From assembly GCA_023257755.1 (NCBI GenBank), contig JALRBM010000029.1, positions 1 through 17,121 on the forward strand: a stretch of 17,121 nt of DNA. Direction: 5' to 3'. This DNA comes from Candidatus Saccharimonadia bacterium (lineage in GTDB: Bacteria > Patescibacteriota > Saccharimonadia > Saccharimonadales > Saccharimonadaceae). Shown piece by piece: positions 13,631 to 17,121 of the stretch. The position numbers were made by a program, and so were the translations under genes. Position 1 is the stretch's first letter, and every line of letters begins with the position of its first letter. The notes below the pieces were generated by a model. The model saw only the letters and a program-made list of their open reading frames with translations, was not told the origin of the DNA and searched no databases.

Positions 13631-14625
13631 TGAATTATTCTCTCAACCCGTCACTTTATGATGATGAGGTAGAGCAAGAACCGATCAGGGCGGGGTTCGG
13701 CCGCGGCCTAAAAGCAGCGGGTGAAGCTAACGACAAGATCGTGGCGCTTTGTGCTGATCTGACGGATAGTACGAAAATGTCTGATTTCAAGGCGGCGTTT
13801 CCCGAACGGTTCATTGAGATGGGAATTGCCGAACAAAACCTAGTGACCGTCGCGAGCGGACTGGCCAGAGCCGGTAAAGTACCCTTTACGAGTAGCTATG
13901 CCGCGTTCAGCCCGGGCCGCAACTGGGAACAAATTCGCACGACAATTACACTGAACGACCAGCCGGTCAAGATCATCGGCTCGCACGCCGGTGTGTCCGT
14001 GGGGCCGGACGGGGCAACGCATCAGATGCTAGAGGATATTGCCCTCATGCGCGTATTGCCTAACATGGTCGTCATCGCGCCCGGGGACAGTATTGAAGCC
14101 GAGAAGGCGACACGCGCGGTTGCTGAAAACGGTAAGCCGAGTTATTTACGCCTTGCCCGAGAAAAAACACCAGTCTTTAGTAAGGTCGATTCACCGTTTG
14201 AAATTGGCAAAGCCTACGTTCTTCGAGAAGGTCATGACATTACGCTTCTAGGCACCGGAACAATGACTTACCAGCTGCTCGTAGCGGCACAGCAATTGGA
14301 GAGCCGTGGTATCCATGCCGAAGTAGTCCATGTCCCGACGATCAAACCTTTAGATGAAGCAACGATTCTGGCGAGCGTGCAAAAAACAGGCCGGGCCGTG
14401 ACAGCTGAAGAGGCCCAGATTAACGGCGGCTTCGGCGGTGCTGTCGCGGAACTACTAAGCGAAAATCTCCCAACGCCCCTCCTCAGGGTCGGGATGCGTG
14501 ATCGGTTTGGTGAAAGCGGCGATCCTGACGAACTGATCCGCCACTTCCGGCTCGATGGAGACTCGATTGCCGAGGATGTCAAGGAGTTCGTTTCAAAAAC
14601 ACCGCGTTATCACCAAGGCTTTTAG
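13630..14625 (+). CDS. tktB: Transketolase, C-terminal (pyrimidine-binding) subunit
   Basis: Second half of the split transketolase, 331 residues, with the pyrimidine-binding domain (about 18-190) and the transketolase C-terminal domain (about 200-325). The catalytic Glu68 that activates the thiamine ring is in MGIAEQN; the aromatic pocket is around SSYAAFSPGR (88-97); HAGVSVGPDGATHQMLEDIA (119-138) supplies substrate-contacting His residues. I start it at the ATG at 13630, which overlaps the TAA of the N-terminal subunit (TAATG); the frame is open for 126 bases further upstream, but those residues have no family similarity. The active enzyme should be a heterotetramer of the two chains. A DXS identity is unlikely given the separate chains and the pentose-phosphate neighbours. 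Confidence 0.93.
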   Translation: MNYSLNPSLYDDEVEQEPIRAGFGRGLKAAGEANDKIVALCADLTDSTKMSDFKAAFPERFIEMGIAEQNLVTVASGLARAGKVPFTSSYAAFSPGRNWEQIRTTITLNDQPVKIIGSHAGVSVGPDGATHQMLEDIALMRVLPNMVVIAPGDSIEAEKATRAVAENGKPSYLRLAREKTPVFSKVDSPFEIGKAYVLREGHDITLLGTGTMTYQLLVAAQQLESRGIHAEVVHVPTIKPLDEATILASVQKTGRAVTAEEAQINGGFGGAVAELLSENLPTPLLRVGMRDRFGESGDPDELIRHFRLDGDSIAEDVKEFVSKTPRYHQGF

Positions 14626-14633
14626 GAGGAGAC

Positions 14634-15545
14634 ATGGGACTGACAATCAAAGAAATCCGAGATAATACGGTGCGCGCCCGCCATTTGATGCAGCGCAGCC
14701 GAAGCCAAAAGTTCGCCGTCGGGGCGTTTAATATCGATAACCAGGAAACCTTGATCGCGGTTTCTCGGGCTGCGCAAAAATTGCGTTCGCCCGTGCTTGT
14801 TGAAGTCAGTCACGGGGAAGTTCAGGCGCTGGGTCTTGAGAACATCCGTGACATGGTCGACAACTACCGCGACGAATATGGGATTGAGATGTACATCAAC
14901 CTGGATCACAGTCCATCAGTGGATGACTGCAAGCGAGCAATCGACGTCGGCTTTGAGTTTATTCATATCGACATTTCTCAGGCTAATCACGATGCCTCGC
15001 GCGAGGAAATTTTAACTAAAACGAAAGAAGTGGTGGAATACGCCAAATTCACCGGCGCACTTGTCGAGGCGGAGGAACGCTATTTTATGGGATCCTCTAA
15101 CGTTCATAAAGAAGAGATCGATTACGAGGAAGTAAAAAAATATAATACAAAACCCGAGGACGCATTGCAGTTTGCGGAGGAGACGGGCATCAATACGCTT
15201 GCCATCCAAGTAGGAAATCTCCATGGGCTCTACCCGGTTCCTAAGCAGTTAGACCTCCAGCTGCTTCAGGAGATTCGAGATCGAATCAGCTGCCAAATCA
15301 GTCTGCACGGTGGCAGCGGAACCCCGCTTCATTACTTTGAAGATGCGGCGCGGATAGGGGTAAGCAAGATTAATATCAACAGCGACATGCGCTATGTGTT
15401 CCGAAAGACGCTGGAAAAAGTCCTGGCTGATAATCCGGACGAATACGCCGTCGTCAAATTAATGCCCACTGTCTACGAAGCGGTACAAAAGGTGGTTGAA
15501 GAAAAAATCACTGCCTTTGGAAGCAGCGGAAAAGCGGTTCTTTAG
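14634..15545 (+). CDS. fba: Class II fructose-bisphosphate aldolase family protein
   Basis: Zinc-dependent aldolase, 303 residues, expected to cleave or form fructose 1,6-bisphosphate. Catalytic Asp91 and zinc ligand His92 (INLDHSPS), His197 (GNLHGLYP) and His225 (SLHGGSGTP) are all in place, as is the phosphate-binding KININSDMRY (245-254). The usual VEGELG...GG-ED segment after the barrel's middle strand reads VEAEERYFMG here, and NLHG replaces the common T-x-HG, so it is a divergent member; tagatose-bisphosphate aldolase activity cannot be excluded. A strong AGGAGGA Shine-Dalgarno (14624-14630) overlaps the stop of the transketolase gene. It closes the pentose-phosphate operon and ties its triose and hexose ends together with gap. 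Confidence 0.9.
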   Translation: MGLTIKEIRDNTVRARHLMQRSRSQKFAVGAFNIDNQETLIAVSRAAQKLRSPVLVEVSHGEVQALGLENIRDMVDNYRDEYGIEMYINLDHSPSVDDCKRAIDVGFEFIHIDISQANHDASREEILTKTKEVVEYAKFTGALVEAEERYFMGSSNVHKEEIDYEEVKKYNTKPEDALQFAEETGINTLAIQVGNLHGLYPVPKQLDLQLLQEIRDRISCQISLHGGSGTPLHYFEDAARIGVSKININSDMRYVFRKTLEKVLADNPDEYAVVKLMPTVYEAVQKVVEEKITAFGSSGKAVL

Positions 15546-15555
15546 ATATGGCGAA

Positions 15556-15590
15556 GGCCCGGTTGTCTGCCCCAAGGGGCAGGCCGGGCC
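15556..15590. terminator. Strong GC-rich hairpin after fba
   Basis: Two stacked stems: an inner CTGCCCC / GGGGCAG (15567-15573 with 15576-15582, AA loop) and an outer GGCCCGG / CCGGGCC (15556-15562 with 15584-15590), separated by a four-base and a one-base bulge. It lies ten bases after the fba stop and five bases beyond the stop of the convergent 60-codon gene. There is no U-tract on either side, so it is terminator-like by position and strength only. Confidence 0.55.
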
Positions 15591-15594
15591 TGGA

Positions 15595-15777
15595 TCACCG
15601 TTCGCCGCGGATGAGTCGCCGGTGCGTGGTCAGGACCAGCGGGACGATCGGTCCGCAGATGGCGCAGTAGATGATGTAGTGCGACTTCTCTCCGTACCAC
15701 TTCAGGTACTGGCAGAAGCCCCACAGTCCGAAGATAGTCCAGGTAAGCACCAATAGGGCGCTCAAGGAGTCGTCCAT
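15595..15777 (-). CDS. Small two-helix membrane protein, GC-rich, unknown function
   Basis: A 60-residue protein I do not recognise. Helix 1 spans about residues 5-27 (Trp-rich, with Cys22) and helix 2 about 33-51, containing a Cys38-x-x-Cys41 pair; the tail is basic (HRRLIRGER). Support for it being real: a GAGAGGAAG Shine-Dalgarno before the ATG, the best promoter in the window (TTGCTT, 17 bp, TATAAT with TG extension), and coherent codon use. By hand count 52 of 60 sense codons end in G or C (87%), against about 60% in a 20-codon sample of fba next door, and overall GC is about 60%. This composition suggests recent transfer or a different origin. It converges on fba and diverges from a 34-codon ORF. 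No function is proposed. Confidence 0.65.
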   Translation of the reverse strand: MDDSLSALLVLTWTIFGLWGFCQYLKWYGEKSHYIIYCAICGPIVPLVLTTHRRLIRGER

Positions 15778-15805
15778 AATCCACTTCCTCTCGGTGAATA
15801 TATAA

Positions 15806-15834
15806 ATTATATCATATTTTTAAATATTAAGCAA
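15806..15834 (-). promoter_or_regulatory. Promoter of the 60-aa membrane protein gene
   Basis: On the minus strand TTGCTT (15834-15829), a 17-bp AT-rich spacer ending in TGA, then TATAAT (15811-15806). This is the only promoter here with both a recognisable -35 and a perfect extended -10. Confidence 0.75.
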
Positions 15835-15837
15835 GCA

Positions 15838-15866
15838 TTGTTAAATAATAGCGTAATTGCTAAACT
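15838..15866 (+). promoter_or_regulatory. Possible promoter of the 34-codon ORF
   Basis: TTGTTA (15838-15843), 17 bp, TAAACT (15861-15866). The -10 has two mismatches and no TG, so it is weaker than the others. Its -35 is separated by only three bases from the -35 of the divergent 60-aa gene. Confidence 0.4.
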
Positions 15867-15901
15867 AAAATCCCATCGTTCCATTGTAGAGGAGGAGAGT
15901 A

Positions 15902-16006
15902 ATGCCGCAAGGTGGTGGATCAGCAGAGGACAAACAAACCTGCTGTGGGGCTCCGAAGCCCGTGCACGAGAACACCTGTGTGAACTTCCCGCGCTTGATG
16001 GTGTAG
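15902..16006 (+). CDS. 34-aa Cys-containing peptide, unknown function
   Basis: A short ORF of 34 codons with a near-ideal ribosome site: AGAGGAGGAGAG at 15888-15899, its AGGAGG core six bases before the ATG. The peptide starts MPQGGGSAEDKQ, has a Cys14-Cys15-Gly-Ala-Pro-Lys-Pro segment and a third Cys26, and ends FPRLMV. It has no hydrophobic helix and no obvious signal peptide. It lies divergently from the 60-aa membrane protein and is followed seven bases later by a long hairpin, then by the promoter of the kinase gene. It may be a small functional peptide, a leader peptide for the downstream region, or a remnant; I cannot tell which. The Shine-Dalgarno, stronger than at most genes here, is the main reason to believe it is translated. 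Confidence 0.5.
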   Translation: MPQGGGSAEDKQTCCGAPKPVHENTCVNFPRLMV

Positions 16007-16012
16007 TGATGG

Positions 16013-16054
16013 GAGTGTGGTGTATTGCTGAAGATTTCACGATACGCCACACTC
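16013..16054. repeat. Long imperfect hairpin upstream of the kinase gene
   Basis: GAGTGTGG (16013-16020) pairs perfectly with CCACACTC (16047-16054), and the pairing continues inward through 16027 and 16040 with two G-U pairs, then a one-base bulge and four more pairs around a three-base loop. There is no U-tract after it. It follows the 34-codon ORF by seven bases; it may end that transcript or be a structured RNA. Confidence 0.55.
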
Positions 16055-16085
16055 TGGAAAATGACGTCCATAACCTAACCGTAAG

Positions 16086-16094
16086 TGTTATACT
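16086..16094 (+). promoter_or_regulatory. Extended -10 promoter of the PfkB-family kinase gene
   Basis: TGTTATACT, with nine bases from the hexamer to the ATG at 16104 and no Shine-Dalgarno, so the leader is predicted to be two or three bases. No good -35 is seen. Confidence 0.6.
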
Positions 16095-16103
16095 GATAAA
16101 GAT

Positions 16104-17078
16104 ATGGCAAATAAAACACCAAAAATTCTTACGATTGGCAAAGCGACTCAGGACGTCTTTTTAAAAAGCGATGAATTTGATCCTCATACTGAAGGCAAGG
16201 TAGTATACACGCATCTTCCTCTGGGTGTAAAAATGGAGGTCAAGGATGTTACTTTCGCCACGGGTGGGAACGCCAGCAATGTCGCTGTTACGTTTGCTCG
16301 TCAGGGGCTCGAGGTTGAATATATGTGGACGCTTGGGTTTGACCCTGCGTCCGAAACAGTGCTAAACGACCTTGATAAGGAGGGTGTGGCCACCCACCGG
16401 GTAGCCCGAAAAGAGCGCTACCAGGCCGGGTACTCGACCATCCTGATTGCGACAAACGGAGAGAGAACGATTCTTAACCACAGGGGTGTTTCGACTGGAG
16501 TGAATGGAACGGATTTAGACTTTTCGGCCATTGAAGAGGCGGACTGGGTCTATCCTAGTTCTTTAGCGAACGGCGGGATTGATTTAATGAGAAAGATCGT
16601 TGATCACGCCGAAAAGTCCGGCACGAAAGTAATGCTAAACCCTGCAGGGCCAGAACTGGCCGAACCTAAGAAACTCAAAAGCCTTCTCGAGAGTGTTGAT
16701 GTTTTTTGCGTAAACAAGGAGGAGATGCAGATGCTCGTCGAAGGCGAGACGTTGGAAGAGCTTGTCAGACATGGACTGCAATATGTGCCAGTAGTAATCG
16801 TGAGCGATGGTCCGAACGGGGTCATGGCAAGTGATGGCAAGACGATCGTCCGTGCCGGCATGTACGAAGATGTCAAAGTGCTTGATCGGACCGGAGCTGG
16901 CGACGCGTTTGCATCCGGATTCTTAAGCCAGTGGGCAAAGGGTAAATCCCTGAAAGAATCAATTATTTTTGCGAGCGCTAACTCAACCTCGGTCGTGACA
17001 AAGATCGGGGCAAAGCCTGGAATTCTGCATCGGAATGCCAAACTTCACGAAATGCCGCTTCACGAAAAACCGCTTTAA
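16104..17078 (+). CDS. PfkB-family carbohydrate or nucleoside kinase
   Basis: Ribokinase-fold ATP-dependent kinase, 324 residues. The first signature is GGNASNVAVTFARQG (54-68), the substrate-binding and lid region; VNKEE (203-207) matches the conserved N-x-x-E; the second signature DRTGAGDAFASGF (261-273) carries the anion hole and catalytic base Asp267. The family includes ribokinase, fructokinase, 6-phosphofructokinase II and adenosine kinase. The sequence does not settle which, and the long insert at 29-50 (before the GGN motif) is not typical of ribokinase. Because the preceding operon handles pentose and hexose phosphates, a sugar or sugar-phosphate substrate is plausible. It has its own promoter, so it is a separate unit. 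Complete, no odd residues in the active site. Confidence 0.9.
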   Translation: MANKTPKILTIGKATQDVFLKSDEFDPHTEGKVVYTHLPLGVKMEVKDVTFATGGNASNVAVTFARQGLEVEYMWTLGFDPASETVLNDLDKEGVATHRVARKERYQAGYSTILIATNGERTILNHRGVSTGVNGTDLDFSAIEEADWVYPSSLANGGIDLMRKIVDHAEKSGTKVMLNPAGPELAEPKKLKSLLESVDVFCVNKEEMQMLVEGETLEELVRHGLQYVPVVIVSDGPNGVMASDGKTIVRAGMYEDVKVLDRTGAGDAFASGFLSQWAKGKSLKESIIFASANSTSVVTKIGAKPGILHRNAKLHEMPLHEKPL

Positions 17079-17081
17079 ATC

Positions 17082-17099
17082 TGATATACTTATGCATAA
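17082..17099 (+). promoter_or_regulatory. Promoter of a gene beyond the window, with palindrome
   Basis: TGATATACT ends at 17090 and runs into the perfect 10-bp palindrome TTATGCATAA (17090-17099). An ATG at 17092 meets a stop after three codons, so the gene it drives must start beyond position 17121. The palindrome covers the expected start of transcription and could be an operator. Confidence 0.45.
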
Positions 17100-17121
17100 G
17101 TAGGATGGGCTGACGACGAAT

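Noticed and set aside
12737..14625. Transketolase broken by a frameshift
   Set aside because: Both halves are full domains, the junction is a clean TAATG, and split transketolases are known. It is a genuine two-subunit form.
15542..15784. An 80-codon minus-strand frame overlapping the 60-aa membrane gene
   Set aside because: It shares the locus but lacks the aligned Shine-Dalgarno spacing and the third-position GC pattern; its Arg/Pro-rich product is typical of a shadow of a GC-rich gene.
15838..16164. A 108-codon plus-strand frame running into the kinase gene
   Set aside because: It lacks a ribosome site, overlaps the start of the PfkB-family kinase in another frame, and covers the strong hairpin; the 34-codon frame inside it has the proper Shine-Dalgarno.
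581..17078. Alternative genetic code with UGA as glycine, known in some CPR groups
   Set aside because: TGA acts as the stop of cyoA, cyoB and the 60-aa gene, with the next genes starting on it, and no in-frame TGA interrupts a conserved domain.
1..17121. Mobile element, CRISPR array, tRNA or rRNA
   Set aside because: No transposase or integrase motif, no regularly spaced direct repeats, no terminal inverted repeats with target duplication and no cloverleaf were seen. The GC-rich island at 15546-16103 has no recognisable mobility signature.

Overview
The window looks like a chromosomal segment of a Candidate Phyla Radiation bacterium, most likely an environmental Saccharibacteria (TM7) lineage. 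The grounds are: a cytochrome bo3 operon beside a single-subunit NADH dehydrogenase, which some non-host-associated Saccharibacteria are known to carry; compact genes with 1-4 bp overlaps; a split transketolase; a shortened Rel protein; and use of the standard stop codons, TGA included, which argues against the UGA-recoding CPR lineages. The taxonomic call is inference from gene content, not from a marker gene.

Region 1 (3-5891, + strand) is a minimal aerobic respiratory chain: cyoA (5' end cut off by the window), cyoB, cyoC, cyoD, cyoE, a small unrecognised three-helix membrane protein, and a type II NADH:quinone oxidoreductase. Together they would move electrons from NADH through quinol to O2, with proton pumping only at the oxidase. 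Region 2 (5954-8910) holds a membrane-anchored FKBP prolyl isomerase, a thioredoxin-reductase-like flavoprotein, a convergent glycerophosphodiester phosphodiesterase (- strand) and inorganic pyrophosphatase. Region 3 (8943-10478, - strand) is a C-terminally short RelA/SpoT homologue, convergent with ppa across a bidirectional terminator and divergent from gapdh. Region 4 (10573-15545, + strand) is a carbon cluster: gapdh, ribose-5-phosphate isomerase B, ribulose-phosphate epimerase, the two halves of transketolase, and a class II aldolase. It interconverts pentose, hexose and triose phosphates.

Region 5 (15546-16103) lacks any long gene but is not empty. It contains a GC-rich 60-codon membrane-protein ORF on the - strand, a 34-codon Cys-containing peptide ORF on the + strand with a perfect Shine-Dalgarno, a back-to-back promoter pair between them, and two strong hairpins. 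This is the least explained part of the window. Region 6 is a PfkB-family sugar or nucleoside kinase (16104-17078), followed by the promoter of a gene beyond the window.

Transcription signals are unusually uniform. Ten -10 elements read TATACT or TATAAT, eight of them with an upstream TGn extension, and five sit only 6-10 nt from the start codon, implying leaderless or nearly leaderless mRNAs. No tRNA, rRNA, CRISPR array, transposase or insertion sequence was seen.
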